This document shows positions 15,559-22,722 of a stretch of DNA of 27,545 nt, piece after piece. The notes beneath the pieces were generated by a model. The model worked only from the letters and a program-made list of their open reading frames with translations, was not told the DNA's origin and did not search any database. Made by a program: the position numbers and the translations under genes. How positions within the stretch are numbered: position 1 is the stretch's first letter; the number at the start of each line of letters is the position of its first letter. Source of the stretch: Oscillospiraceae bacterium (lineage in GTDB: Bacteria; Bacillota; Clostridia; Oscillospirales; Ruminococcaceae); the NCBI GenBank assembly GCA_016303235.1, contig JAEDMB010000006.1:1-27545 (forward strand), written 5' to 3'.

Positions 15559-18132
15559 ATGAAAGAAAACTATCAGAAACCCAAAGAAACTATTTTCAGT
15601 GAGCTTGAATCATCTGAAAAAGGTCTGACTTCCCAGACCGTAACCAAAAATCAGCAGAAATTCGGTAAAAACGAAATAGCAGAAGAAAAACCAAAAAGTA
15701 CGCTTATGATTTTTCTTGAACAGTTTAAGGATTTCCTTGTAATTATTCTGATTATATCGGCAGTAGTTTCGGCTGTTCTCGGAGATATTGAAAGTACAGC
15801 CGTTATTCTTGCCGTAATAACGCTTAACGCAATTCTCGGAACGGTTCAGACGGTCAATGCTACAAAATCCCTTGCAAGTCTCAAAAAGCTTTCCGCACCT
15901 AATGCAAAGGTAATCCGTGACGGAAATCCTGTTATAATTCCGTCCGATGAGGTCACTGTCGGAGATGTTGTTATTCTCGAAGCAGGAGATTATATCTGTG
16001 CTGACGGAAGAATTATTGAAAATGCAAGCCTTAAAGTAAACGAAAGTGCCTTGACCGGTGAAAGCCTTAACGTTGAAAAGGAAGATAAAATTTTAAATTC
16101 GGAAGTTCCTCTCGGCGACCGTGTAAATATGCTGTATTCAGGTAGCTTTGTAACATACGGCAGAGCGAAATTCATTGTAACTGACATCGGAATGAATACG
16201 GAAGTAGGTAAAATTGCCGGACTTCTCAAGAGTGCTAAGGAAAGAAAAACACCTTTGCAGAAAAATCTTGACGATTTCGGAAAAAAGCTTTCAATAGGTA
16301 TTCTTATAATATGTGCTTTAGTATTCGGATTAAGCGTTTTCAGAGGAGAAAGCGTTATAAATGCCTTTCTGTTTGCGGTAGCTCTTGCAGTAGGAGCTAT
16401 TCCGGAGGCTTTAAGCTCAATTGTTACAATAGTTCTTTCATTCGGAACGCAGAAAATGTCAAAGGAAAATGCTATTGTCCGCAAATTGCAGGCTGTTGAA
16501 GGTCTCGGAAGCGTTTCGGTTATATGCTCCGATAAAACAGGTACTCTTACACAAAATAAAATGGTTGTTAAGAAATTCTACGTTGACGGAAATATTATTG
16601 ACTGCGAAAGCGGTAATTTTGAAGATAATCATCAGAAAAGACTTCTGCTTTCAAGTATACTCTGCAATGACGCTGTTTGTCGTGACGGTGAGGAAATAGG
16701 CGACCCGACTGAAACGGCTCTTGTAAACTTCGGACTGAAATATAATTTCAGATTTGACAGAATACGTGAAAAATTCCCAAGAATTGCGGAAATTCCATTT
16801 GACTCCGACAGAAAATTAATGACTACCGTTCACAACGTAAACGGTGTTATAACTATGATTACAAAGGGTGCTACCGATGTTCTCATAGACAGAATGAATA
16901 TTACGGATTCCGAAAAGGCTGATATCATTAAAACTACTGAAACGCTTTCGGCACAGGGTCTCCGATTGCTGACACTGGCATACAAGGAAATAAAATCTCC
17001 CGAAATTACACTCGATGATGAAAATAATCTCAATTTTATGGGTATTATAGCTATGATGGACCCTCCGAGACCTGAATCAAAAAAAGCTGTTGCGGAATGT
17101 ATAAGTGCAGGCATAAAGCCTGTTATGATTACGGGCGACCACAAGGTTACTGCTTCGGCTATTGCTAAGGAAATCGGTATTCTTAAAGACTTCTCCGAAG
17201 CTGTTGAGGGAAGTGAGCTTGACAGCCTTTCCGATGAACAGCTTAAGGAATTTGTTGTTGATAAATCTGTTTATGCGAGAGTTTCTCCCGAACATAAAAT
17301 CCGTATCGTTAAGGCTTGGCAGGAGAGGGGAAACGTTGTTTCAATGACAGGTGACGGTGTAAATGACGCTCCGGCACTCAAGCAGGCTGATATCGGTGTT
17401 GCTATGGGTATAACCGGCACGGAAGTTTCAAAAGATGCCTCATCAATGGTTCTTGCCGATGACAATTTTGCTACTATCGTCAAAGCTGTAAAAAACGGCA
17501 GAAATATTTATGCTAATATCAAGCGTTCAATACAGTTTCTTCTTTCGGGAAATACCGCCGGAATCCTGACTGTGCTTTTTGCTTCTGTCTTTGCTTTACC
17601 CGTACCTTTTTCGGCAGTTCATCTGCTTTTTATAAATCTTCTCACAGATTCACTTCCCGCTATTTCTCTCGGTCTTGAACCCCATTCCGACAGCGTTATG
17701 AAAGAAAAACCACGTCCGATAAACGAAAGTATTCTTACTAAAGATTTCCTTATAAGCGTTGTATCAGAGGGGCTTATAATCTCAATAGCGTCAGTAATAT
17801 GCTTTTTAACCGGTCTTAAAACCTCAAATGAAACCGGTATGACTATGGCTTTCGCAAGCATCTGCCTTTCAAGACTTATTCACGGCTTTAACTGCAAATC
17901 CGATAAGCCTGTAATCTTTACTAAAAAATTTTTTAATAACAAATTCCTTTTCGGTGCATTTATAGTCGGTCTTGCATTGCTTTCAGCAGTTCTTTTCATT
18001 CCGGCACTTTCCGGAATATTTAAAGTCACAGCTCTTTCAGGTATGCAGATTCTCACAGTAGCAGGAACTTCCGTTGCAACTCTCATTATTATACAGCTCC
18101 TTAAAGCTCTGAAATCAATGATAAAAAAATAA
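15559..18132 (+). CDS. P2-type cation-transporting ATPase, probable Mn2+/Ca2+ exporter
   Basis: Integral membrane pump of 857 residues from the ATG after AAGGAG. An upstream in-frame start at 15472 would translate the terminator hairpin, so it is rejected. Seen: cation-ATPase N-terminal domain; TGES actuator loop (LTGESLNVEK); AIPEALSSIVT in helix 4; phosphorylation motif SDKTGTLTQN with Asp325; KGATDVL nucleotide-binding region; TGDGVNDAPALK hinge; and NLLTDSLPAISLGLEP in helix 6. This is the PMR1/SERCA-like layout of 10 helices. The family moves Ca2+ and/or Mn2+; the upstream manganese riboswitch argues for Mn2+ efflux as the physiological role here. Confidence 0.92.
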   Translation: MKENYQKPKETIFSELESSEKGLTSQTVTKNQQKFGKNEIAEEKPKSTLMIFLEQFKDFLVIILIISAVVSAVLGDIESTAVILAVITLNAILGTVQTVNATKSLASLKKLSAPNAKVIRDGNPVIIPSDEVTVGDVVILEAGDYICADGRIIENASLKVNESALTGESLNVEKEDKILNSEVPLGDRVNMLYSGSFVTYGRAKFIVTDIGMNTEVGKIAGLLKSAKERKTPLQKNLDDFGKKLSIGILIICALVFGLSVFRGESVINAFLFAVALAVGAIPEALSSIVTIVLSFGTQKMSKENAIVRKLQAVEGLGSVSVICSDKTGTLTQNKMVVKKFYVDGNIIDCESGNFEDNHQKRLLLSSILCNDAVCRDGEEIGDPTETALVNFGLKYNFRFDRIREKFPRIAEIPFDSDRKLMTTVHNVNGVITMITKGATDVLIDRMNITDSEKADIIKTTETLSAQGLRLLTLAYKEIKSPEITLDDENNLNFMGIIAMMDPPRPESKKAVAECISAGIKPVMITGDHKVTASAIAKEIGILKDFSEAVEGSELDSLSDEQLKEFVVDKSVYARVSPEHKIRIVKAWQERGNVVSMTGDGVNDAPALKQADIGVAMGITGTEVSKDASSMVLADDNFATIVKAVKNGRNIYANIKRSIQFLLSGNTAGILTVLFASVFALPVPFSAVHLLFINLLTDSLPAISLGLEPHSDSVMKEKPRPINESILTKDFLISVVSEGLIISIASVICFLTGLKTSNETGMTMAFASICLSRLIHGFNCKSDKPVIFTKKFFNNKFLFGAFIVGLALLSAVLFIPALSGIFKVTALSGMQILTVAGTSVATLIIIQLLKALKSMIKK

Positions 18133-18154
18133 AAAAATTTTTTCGGAAAAATAC

Positions 18155-18183
18155 TTTACTTTTGCGTTTCAGTGTGCTAAAAT
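18155..18183 (+). promoter_or_regulatory. Candidate promoter of the yerC-like gene
   Basis: TTTACT (18155-18160), 17-nt spacer, TAAAAT (18178-18183) with TG one base before the -10 (extended -10). It is followed by an AAGGAGAG ribosome site and the ATG at 18216. Confidence 0.65.
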
Positions 18184-18215
18184 ATTATTATAACCTGATT
18201 AAGGAGAGTATTTTT

Positions 18216-18512
18216 ATGATTGAAAAAATCAAATCCGAATGTATGGACAGACTTTTTGAGGCTGTTCTCAGCCTTAATAATATCGATGAATGTTATAAAT
18301 TCTTTGACGATTTGTGTACCGGTCTGGAACTTAATACTATGGCTCAGCGTCTTGAAGTCGCAAGGCTTCTTGACGAACACCATGTATATAACGATATTGT
18401 CGGTAATACCGGTGCAAGTACTGCTACTATCAGCAGGGTAAACCGTTCTATGAAAGACGGTAACGGCGGTTATGAAATGGTCTTTCAGAGATTAAAACAT
18501 CAGAACAAATAA
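18216..18512 (+). CDS. TrpR-like YerC/YecD family DNA-binding protein
   Basis: A 98-residue protein starting at the ATG 6 nt after AAGGAGAGT. It matches the YerC/YecD family: an all-helical protein with a TrpR-type helix-turn-helix (about 47-85; MAQRLEVARLL, then GASTATISRVNRSM) and a basic tail. Family members occur as single genes in Firmicutes and are transcription regulators of uncertain ligand; the tryptophan-binding role of TrpR should not be assumed. It has its own promoter and terminator. Confidence 0.9.
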   Translation: MIEKIKSECMDRLFEAVLSLNNIDECYKFFDDLCTGLELNTMAQRLEVARLLDEHHVYNDIVGNTGASTATISRVNRSMKDGNGGYEMVFQRLKHQNK

Positions 18513-18516
18513 ACAG

Positions 18517-18543
18517 AGGGTGAAAAATTTTTTCGCCCTTTGA
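18517..18543 (+). terminator. Intrinsic terminator after the yerC-like gene
   Basis: AGGGTGAAAAA (18517-18527) pairs with TTTTTTCGCCCT (18528-18539) almost without a loop in the A/T part, followed by TTTGATT. The GC base of the stem is short, but the position just after the stop codon supports it. Confidence 0.7.
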
Positions 18544-18605
18544 TTATTATATAATATCTACAAAAATATATTAAATTCAACATCAAAATTGCACATATCT
18601 CACTA

Positions 18606-18634
18606 TTGACTTTTTAAGTATTCTATGATATAAT
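18606..18634 (+). promoter_or_regulatory. Promoter of the tRNA-Ser pair
   Basis: TTGACT (18606-18611), 17-nt spacer, TATAAT (18629-18634), with TG plus one base ahead of the -10. The first tRNA begins 37 nt downstream. Both tRNA genes probably form one transcript. Confidence 0.8.
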
Positions 18635-18670
18635 TATTAAGTCAGGTAAAATGATACCAAAATTAAATAT

Positions 18671-18756
18671 GGACAGGTGTCCGAGTGGTTTAAGGAGCTG
18701 GTCTTGAAAACCAGTGATACGGCAACGTACCGTGGGTTCGAATCCCACCCTGTCCG
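18671..18756 (+). tRNA. tRNA-Ser (anticodon TGA)
   Basis: Type II tRNA with acceptor arms GGACAGG/CCTGTCC, anticodon stem CTGGT/ACCAG enclosing CTTGAAA (anticodon TGA at 18705-18707), a long variable arm, and T-loop GGTTCGAATCC. Discriminator G at 18756; CCA is not encoded. Reads UCA and other UCN codons. Confidence 0.95.
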
Positions 18757-18770
18757 TTTTATTCACTCAT

Positions 18771-18857
18771 GCGGAAATACCCAAGTGGTGAAGGGGCTCC
18801 CCTGCTAAGGGAGTAGGTCTCGAAAGGGGCGCGAGGGTTCAAATCCCTCTTTCCGCG
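18771..18857 (+). tRNA. tRNA-Ser (anticodon GCT)
   Basis: Acceptor arms GCGGAAA/TTTCCGC, anticodon stem CTCCC/GGGAG enclosing CTGCTAA (anticodon GCT at 18804-18806), long variable arm, T-arm GAGGGTTCAAATCCCTC. Discriminator G at 18857; no encoded CCA. Reads AGC/AGU. It lies 14 nt after the tRNA-Ser(TGA) gene and borders the integrase side of the prophage, so it is a candidate attachment target. Confidence 0.95.
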
Positions 18858-18877
18858 TCAATCTTTAATACACATTA

Positions 18878-18919
18878 AGTACGGTATATTGTAATATTTA
18901 CAATATACCGTGCTTTTTT
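18878..18919 (+). terminator. Terminator after the tRNA-Ser genes
   Basis: AGTACGGTATATTGT (18878-18892) pairs with ACAATATACCGTGCT (18900-18914) over 15 bp with one G-T, followed by TTTTT. It ends the tRNA transcript. If integration used the tRNA 3' end, this hairpin would be element-supplied. The rest of 18920-19015 holds a short direct repeat and nothing else I can name. Confidence 0.88.
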
Positions 18920-18980
18920 ATATATTCTGAATTGCTTTCCGCCATTGAAAACTGCCGAAAATCAGCTGAAATTACAAACT

Positions 18981-19002
18981 ATGCAACACACAATGCAACA
19001 CA
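18981..19002. repeat. Tandem 10-bp direct repeat beside the integrase gene
   Basis: ATGCAACACA occurs at 18981-18990 and again at 18993-19002, a period of 12 nt, between the tRNA terminator and the integrase stop codon. Arm-type sites for tyrosine integrases are short direct repeats in this position, so they are candidates for integrase N-domain binding. Chance is not excluded. Confidence 0.5.
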
Positions 19003-19015
19003 GAAATTACAAAAA

Positions 19016-20041
19016 TTATTCCTCTTTATCTTTTGCAGGATTGAGGATTTCTGAAAAATAATTGTTAATTTTATCATCGGCTTCTTCCCTTTTTTCAGAA
19101 AAAGTATGCTGATACACAGATTTAAGGGTGCTGTTCGTTGACCAGCCTCCCCTTTCCATTGCATATTTGTCAGGTATTCCCAGCATAAGCATAACAGACG
19201 CATTAAGATGTCTCAAATCGTGGAATGTCATATCTTTGCCTGTTTTATCTTTTATAATTTTCACAAAATGCTTATACAGCGTACAAGGCGGAATCGATAC
19301 AATGTAATCATCCGGTCTGCCTTCGGGAATCAGTTCTGTAATGCTTTCAGGCAATTTTATCTTTCGTGTACTGTTGTATGTCTTTGCTTTGCTTTTTTCA
19401 ATAACCTTACCGCCGAATTTGATTCTTACATTTTGTACGGTAATATTTCCGTCTGAAATATCCTTGTATCTAAGCCCTCGGACTTCTGACATTCTAAGAC
19501 CAAGCCAGAGAGCCAGTAAAGCAGGAAGTTCAACGTCAGTTCCCTTTATCGCTTTTATAACTTCTTCCGCTGACGGCAAATCCTTGATTTTGTGTTCCTT
19601 GGACGGAAGAGTTGTATTTACTGTAAATTCCGGCATATACATTTTCAGGGCAGATGCAAGAAGACCGTGCATATTTCTTATAGATTTCGATGATAATCTT
19701 TTAGCCTCGTTATTTACACATATTTGTATCTGAAGATTGTCAATTTTGCTTATAGGAATGTTCATTAAATCCTGCATTTGGTTCTTTCTTATATTTCTGT
19801 ATCCGCCTATTGTTGTAGGAGAAAGAACATTTTCCTTTGCTGATATGTAACCGTCTATTGCCTCGCCTACTGTCATTTCAGGTTTTTCTTTGCGTTTAAG
19901 ATTGTATTGTGCTGAAAGATATTCGGCTTCTCTTTTTGTTTCGGCTGTAAAGGACCTGTAAATTCGTTTTCCGTTTTCATCTTTGCCAACATATAGATTG
20001 ACTCTCCAGTTCCCTGACGGGAGCTTTTTTGCTGTTGCCAT
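19016..20041 (-). CDS. int: Tyrosine recombinase / phage integrase
   Basis: Catalyses site-specific integration and excision. I choose the ATG at 20041 (341 residues, MATAKKLPSG...) because it follows AAAGGGGTGA; the open frame extends 23 codons further. Layout: AP2-like arm-binding domain (about 1-52), SAM-like core-binding domain (55-140), catalytic domain with Arg183 (GLRMSEVRGL), Lys near 218-220, His274-x-x-Arg277 (FHDLRH), Trp300 (GGWS) and nucleophile Tyr310 (VYQHTF). All catalytic positions are intact. It reads toward the tRNA genes, as usual when the attachment site lies just beyond the integrase end. Confidence 0.95.
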   Translation of the reverse strand: MATAKKLPSGNWRVNLYVGKDENGKRIYRSFTAETKREAEYLSAQYNLKRKEKPEMTVGEAIDGYISAKENVLSPTTIGGYRNIRKNQMQDLMNIPISKIDNLQIQICVNNEAKRLSSKSIRNMHGLLASALKMYMPEFTVNTTLPSKEHKIKDLPSAEEVIKAIKGTDVELPALLALWLGLRMSEVRGLRYKDISDGNITVQNVRIKFGGKVIEKSKAKTYNSTRKIKLPESITELIPEGRPDDYIVSIPPCTLYKHFVKIIKDKTGKDMTFHDLRHLNASVMLMLGIPDKYAMERGGWSTNSTLKSVYQHTFSEKREEADDKINNYFSEILNPAKDKEE

Positions 20042-20067
20042 TAAAATCACCCCTTTTCTATAATTTT

Positions 20068-20095
20068 CCCCTCCTGTTACGGAGGGGATTTTTTT
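20068..20095 (+). terminator. GC-rich hairpin upstream of the integrase, T-tract on the plus strand
   Basis: CCCCTCC (20068-20074), loop TGTTAC, GGAGGGG (20081-20087), then ATTTTTTT on the plus strand. All genes around it are on the minus strand, so it could end only plus-strand transcripts running out of the integrase region. On the minus strand it would form a hairpin in the integrase leader, about 27 nt before the start codon, with no U-tract. Confidence 0.6.
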
Positions 20096-20127
20096 ATATG
20101 CTGTTTTCAAACTCTGAACAAATTTTC

Positions 20128-20382
20128 TTACTTGTATATCTGCCCTCTGCTGTCGGCATCGGTTATTGTGATAAGTGTAATTGTATCAGTTTTCTGATTC
20201 ATTTCAAAAAGTATGCGATAATCACCGACACGCAAACGATAAAGGTTTGTAAAACCCTGCATTTTCTTTATATCCCCTTGAGGAATAAGATATATTGCAC
20301 GGAGAATACGAATTTGTTGCGAACGTTCCTGTTTCTGAATGAATTTCATAGCTTTTTTACGGATTTCATATTCATAATTCAT
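20128..20382 (-). CDS. RelE/ParE-superfamily toxin
   Basis: An 84-residue basic protein from the ATG at 20382 (GGGG 10 nt upstream; a TTG at 20391 is an alternative start). The pattern KKAMKFIQKQERSQQIRILRAIYLIPQGDIKKMQG...NLYRLRVGDYRILFEM...ITDADSRGQIY is typical of RelE-type mRNA-interferase folds (helical hairpin followed by a beta sheet with conserved Arg). It overlaps the upstream antitoxin gene by 11 nt, the usual order antitoxin-toxin. It could be a ParE-like gyrase toxin instead, but the YRLRVGDYRI signature favours RelE. Confidence 0.85.
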   Translation of the reverse strand: MNYEYEIRKKAMKFIQKQERSQQIRILRAIYLIPQGDIKKMQGFTNLYRLRVGDYRILFEMNQKTDTITLITITDADSRGQIYK

Positions 20383-20590
20383 TTTTGTCAATCCCCAGTG
20401 TTTTTATAAATTCATCAAGAGGCACTGTTTCATCATTATCAATCAGACTATCTGCAATAAGAGCTTTATCGAGTTCATCAGGCTTTTCCTCCGGTATATC
20501 TGTACGACTTCCAAATAACATTATAAAGCCTTTCAGTTGTTCTTCTGTCATACTGTCAATAAGGCTGTATGCAATTTCTTTTGTACTCAT
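20372..20590 (-). CDS. Antitoxin of the RelE-type module
   Basis: A 72-residue acidic protein from the ATG at 20590 after AGAGGTGA. The N-terminus has a short helical segment (SLIDSMTEEQLKGFIMLFGS) and the C-terminus an acidic toxin-wrapping tail (DNDETVPLDEFIKTLGIDK), as in many small antitoxins paired with RelE toxins in Clostridia. Its stop lies within the toxin start region, which gives translational coupling. The module sits between integrase and repressor, where it could stabilise the prophage. Confidence 0.75.
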   Translation of the reverse strand: MSTKEIAYSLIDSMTEEQLKGFIMLFGSRTDIPEEKPDELDKALIADSLIDNDETVPLDEFIKTLGIDKNEL

Positions 20591-20611
20591 AAAAATCACC
20601 TCTTATATATT

Positions 20612-21001
20612 TTATGCTTTCTTTTTGCTTTTTGAAAGGACAGCATTCATAATATCCATTTTATCGGGAAATGACATACTTTTAAAAGCTTTTACAAGTT
20701 CTTCGGTCATTTCGTCCTGCTTTTCAGTATTATTTTCAATATTGCCAGTTTTCAGTTCTCCCGGTGGTGTTTCTACGGGGTAAGTTACTTTCAGATATCC
20801 GTTTGGAGTGTTGACTCTGCCTAACAGGTAATCCACTGATACATTAAGATGATTAGCTAATTTAAGTAAGGTTTCACCGTTTGGAACAGCTCCGTTTTTC
20901 CATTTTGTACAAGTTGCACTTGATACGCCTATCATTTTAGCAACAGCATTAGGTTTTGTATTGTTTTCTTCGCAAAGCTGATAAAATCTATCCCAGAACA
21001 T
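20612..21001 (-). CDS. Phage CI-like XRE repressor
   Basis: A 129-residue protein preceded by GGGGG in its leader. Residues 1-62 form an XRE helix-turn-helix (AVAKMIGVSSATCTKWKNGA, then LLKLANHLNVSVDYLLGR); the C-terminal 60 residues are acidic and probably dimerise. It lacks the Ala-Gly cleavage site and Ser-Lys dyad of LexA-like repressors, so induction may depend on the antirepressor at 21484 rather than RecA. It is divergent from a Cro-like gene with shared operators, and the toxin-antitoxin genes follow on the same strand. Confidence 0.88.
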   Translation of the reverse strand: MFWDRFYQLCEENNTKPNAVAKMIGVSSATCTKWKNGAVPNGETLLKLANHLNVSVDYLLGRVNTPNGYLKVTYPVETPPGELKTGNIENNTEKQDEMTEELVKAFKSMSFPDKMDIMNAVLSKSKKKA

Positions 21002-21052
21002 AAATGAACCCCCTTTTTATATATCATAAACAATTAAAATACATTTTTAAAT

Positions 21053-21122
21053 CTAATTTTTATAAGATTATATAAACTTACAAAAATTAGAAAAACACTA
21101 TTGACATTCTAACAAAAGTAAG
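21053..21122. promoter_or_regulatory. Three operator-like repeats of the CI/Cro-type switch
   Basis: CTAATTTTTATAAG (21053-21066) and CTTACAAAAATTAG (21077-21090) are inverted copies (13/14), and CTAACAAAAGTAAG (21109-21122) matches the second at 11/14. Each has ends CTWA and TWAG, so each is a small dyad. The third lies exactly between the -35 and -10 of the rightward promoter. A minus-strand TATAAT (21067-21072) with a weak -35 lies between the first two and could serve the repressor gene. Confidence 0.72.
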
Positions 21123-21129
21123 ATATAAT
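21101..21129 (+). promoter_or_regulatory. Rightward early promoter (PR-like)
   Basis: TTGACA (21101-21106), 17-nt spacer occupied by an operator-like repeat, TATAAT (21124-21129). It would drive the Cro-like gene and the long early operon. Confidence 0.88.
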
Positions 21130-21135
21130 AAATAC

Positions 21136-21225
21136 TGTTGAAAGACAATCAAAGCTTGTCAAAGATATTTCAACAATAATTAATTATCAAACAGCAATGC
21201 TTGTTATTAATTATATTATAGCATA
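21136..21225 (+). other. Structured leader of the rightward early transcript
   Basis: The about 130-nt leader between the PR-like promoter and the Cro-like ATG can fold into a hairpin with outer arms TGTTGAAA (21136-21143) and TTTCAACA (21168-21175) and inner arms GACAA/TTGTC. A second A/T-rich dyad follows around GCAATGC. No T-tract follows the first, so it is not a plain terminator. Its role is unknown. Confidence 0.45.
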
Positions 21226-21265
21226 TCTTAAAAGATATGTCAACAAAAAAGAGGTGATTTTTTTA

Positions 21266-21478
21266 ATGAATACCGCAAGCAATTTAAAAACTATCAGAGA
21301 GTTAAAAGGTATTTCACAGGCTGAACTCGGTTCAATGATTGGTGTATCTCAGCAGATGATTTTTCAGATTGAAAAAGGATTCAGAGGATTAAGCGTTCCT
21401 ATGCTTGTAAATATCAGTATGGCTCTTGACTGCACACCAAACGATATTTTAGGTTTTAAGAAAAACGGAAAGGAATAA
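21266..21478 (+). CDS. Cro-like XRE regulator
   Basis: A 70-residue protein starting at the ATG after GAGGTGA; the open frame upstream covers the structured leader and has no ribosome site. It is nearly all helix-turn-helix: LKTIRELKGISQAELGSMIG, VSQQMIFQIEKG, then LVNISMALDCTPNDILGF. It is the first gene of the rightward operon and divergent from the CI-like repressor, so a Cro-type role is inferred. It ends 5 nt before the antirepressor gene. Confidence 0.85.
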   Translation: MNTASNLKTIRELKGISQAELGSMIGVSQQMIFQIEKGFRGLSVPMLVNISMALDCTPNDILGFKKNGKE

Positions 21479-21483
21479 TTAAA

Positions 21484-22254
21484 ATGAAAGAAAACAAAAT
21501 TGAAATCTTCAAAAATGAAGAGTTCGGAACAGTAAGAACACTCACAATCGACGACAAGCCTTATTTTGTAGGCAAGGACGTTGCGGAAATTCTCGGATAT
21601 ACAAATGCAAGCAAGGCAATCGCCGACCACGTTGACGATGAAGACAAACTCAATAACGAAACGTTATCGAGTTTAGGACAGCGTGGCGGTTGGCTTATCA
21701 ACGAAAGCGGACTTTACAGCCTCATACTTTCAAGCAAGCTCCCGAACGCTAAGAAGTTCAAGCACTGGGTTACAGCCGAGGTTCTCCCCTCAATCAGAAA
21801 GCACGGAGCATATATGACCGACAGCACGCTTGAACAGGCTCTCACTTCTCCCGACTTCCTGATAAAGCTTGCAACCGAACTCAAAACCGAAAAGGAAAAG
21901 CGTCAGGCTCTTGAAGTACAGGCAGAGGAAAACAAGCCGAAAGTCCTTTTTGCTGATGCCGTAAGTGTCAGCCAGACTTCTATCCTTGTCGGCGACCTTG
22001 CAAAGATTATCAAGCAGAATGGTGTTAACATCGGTGCAAACAGACTTTTCGCCTGGCTCCGAGATAACGGCTACTTAATCAAACGCAAGGGAAATGACTA
22101 CAATATGCCGACTCAGTACAGTATGGAATTACAGCTTTTTGAAGTCAAGGAAACTGTTATAACTCATTCCGACGGTCACACATCAATAAGCAAAACCCCG
22201 AAAGTCACCGGAAAAGGTCAGCAGTACTTCGTTAATAAGTTCCTTGCCTGCTGA
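21484..22254 (+). CDS. Phage antirepressor (Bro-N plus KilAC/ANT)
   Basis: A 256-residue two-domain protein. Residues 8-110 are a Bro-N domain (VRTLTIDDKPYFVGKDVAEI, then WLINESGLYSLIL, AKKFKHWVTAEVLPSIRKHG). A short charged coiled linker (130-150) leads to an ANT/KilAC domain (155-256; NIGANRLFAWLRDNGYLI...YNMPTQYSMELQLFEVKE). Such proteins counteract CI-type repressors to trigger the lytic programme. Codons end in C/G more often than in the flanking small genes, which suggests a different recent origin within the mosaic prophage. Confidence 0.93.
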   Translation: MKENKIEIFKNEEFGTVRTLTIDDKPYFVGKDVAEILGYTNASKAIADHVDDEDKLNNETLSSLGQRGGWLINESGLYSLILSSKLPNAKKFKHWVTAEVLPSIRKHGAYMTDSTLEQALTSPDFLIKLATELKTEKEKRQALEVQAEENKPKVLFADAVSVSQTSILVGDLAKIIKQNGVNIGANRLFAWLRDNGYLIKRKGNDYNMPTQYSMELQLFEVKETVITHSDGHTSISKTPKVTGKGQQYFVNKFLAC

Positions 22255-22291
22255 TTCAAGCGAAAAATCACGCTGAAAGGAGGTGAAATCC

Positions 22292-22525
22292 GTGGGCAGA
22301 CCAAAAAATCAGTCACATAATCCTGTAATAAATATACCTACTATCATATGGGCTAATATCATTAAATGGCAGATGATTAAAGGTATAAGCGATTCTGAAC
22401 TTGCATTGCTTTTGAATGTAAAAACGCTTGCTGACCGCAAGCGTACACATTACATTACTGGTGACGATATAGAAAGAATCTGCGGTTTAATGCAGATTGA
22501 ACCGGAAAAACTTTTTGAAAGGTGA
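22292..22525 (+). CDS. Small phage DNA-binding-like protein
   Basis: A 77-residue protein from the GTG 8 nt after AAAGGAGG (22276-22283); an in-frame GTG at 22283 lies inside the ribosome site. The middle resembles an XRE/Cro-type fold (ANIIKWQMIKGISDSELALL...DDIERICGLMQIEPEKLFE), with the last part typical of XRE tails. The second helix is atypical, so DNA binding is only likely. It is part of the rightward early operon. Confidence 0.65.
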   Translation: MGRPKNQSHNPVINIPTIIWANIIKWQMIKGISDSELALLLNVKTLADRKRTHYITGDDIERICGLMQIEPEKLFER

Positions 22526-22531
22526 TATAAC

Positions 22532-22711
22532 TTGAATCAGAAAACCAAAGCTATTTTAATAGCAATTCTCACAAATATTTTCACAGTTCTTGCATCGCTT
22601 ATAATCGCAATTTATTTCGGTGAACTCGCTGTTGGTATAGACTGCCCCGTGTGGGTTCACTGGATTATGCCTTTCATCGTTGTGAACTGGGTGAGGGCGA
22701 TTGATACATAA
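22532..22711 (+). CDS. Small membrane protein (59 aa, TTG start)
   Basis: A reading frame from TTG at 22532, preceded by AAAGGTGAT (8 nt spacing), to TAA at 22711. It encodes two hydrophobic helices (about 7-29 and 38-54) joined by GELAVGIDCPVW and ending VNWVRAIDT. It fills the gap between two early genes exactly (6 nt after the previous stop, 11 nt before the next start), which supports it being real. No family is recognised; holin-like or superinfection-exclusion roles are possible but unsupported. Confidence 0.65.
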   Translation: MNQKTKAILIAILTNIFTVLASLIIAIYFGELAVGIDCPVWVHWIMPFIVVNWVRAIDT

Positions 22712-22722
22712 GGAGGGAAAAA

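Noticed and set aside
15990..16484. 164-codon open frame on the minus strand inside the P-type ATPase gene
   Set aside because: Antisense shadow of a clearly conserved gene, no ribosome site, unlikely composition. The same applies to the other antisense frames in the window.
18125..18143. A-run/T-run dyad after the P-type ATPase as a terminator
   Set aside because: Only A/T pairs with no GC stem; too weak to call.
18838..18857. Attachment core in the 3' end of tRNA-Ser(GCT)
   Set aside because: Position is plausible, but the second copy would lie outside the window, so it cannot be confirmed; not listed as a feature.
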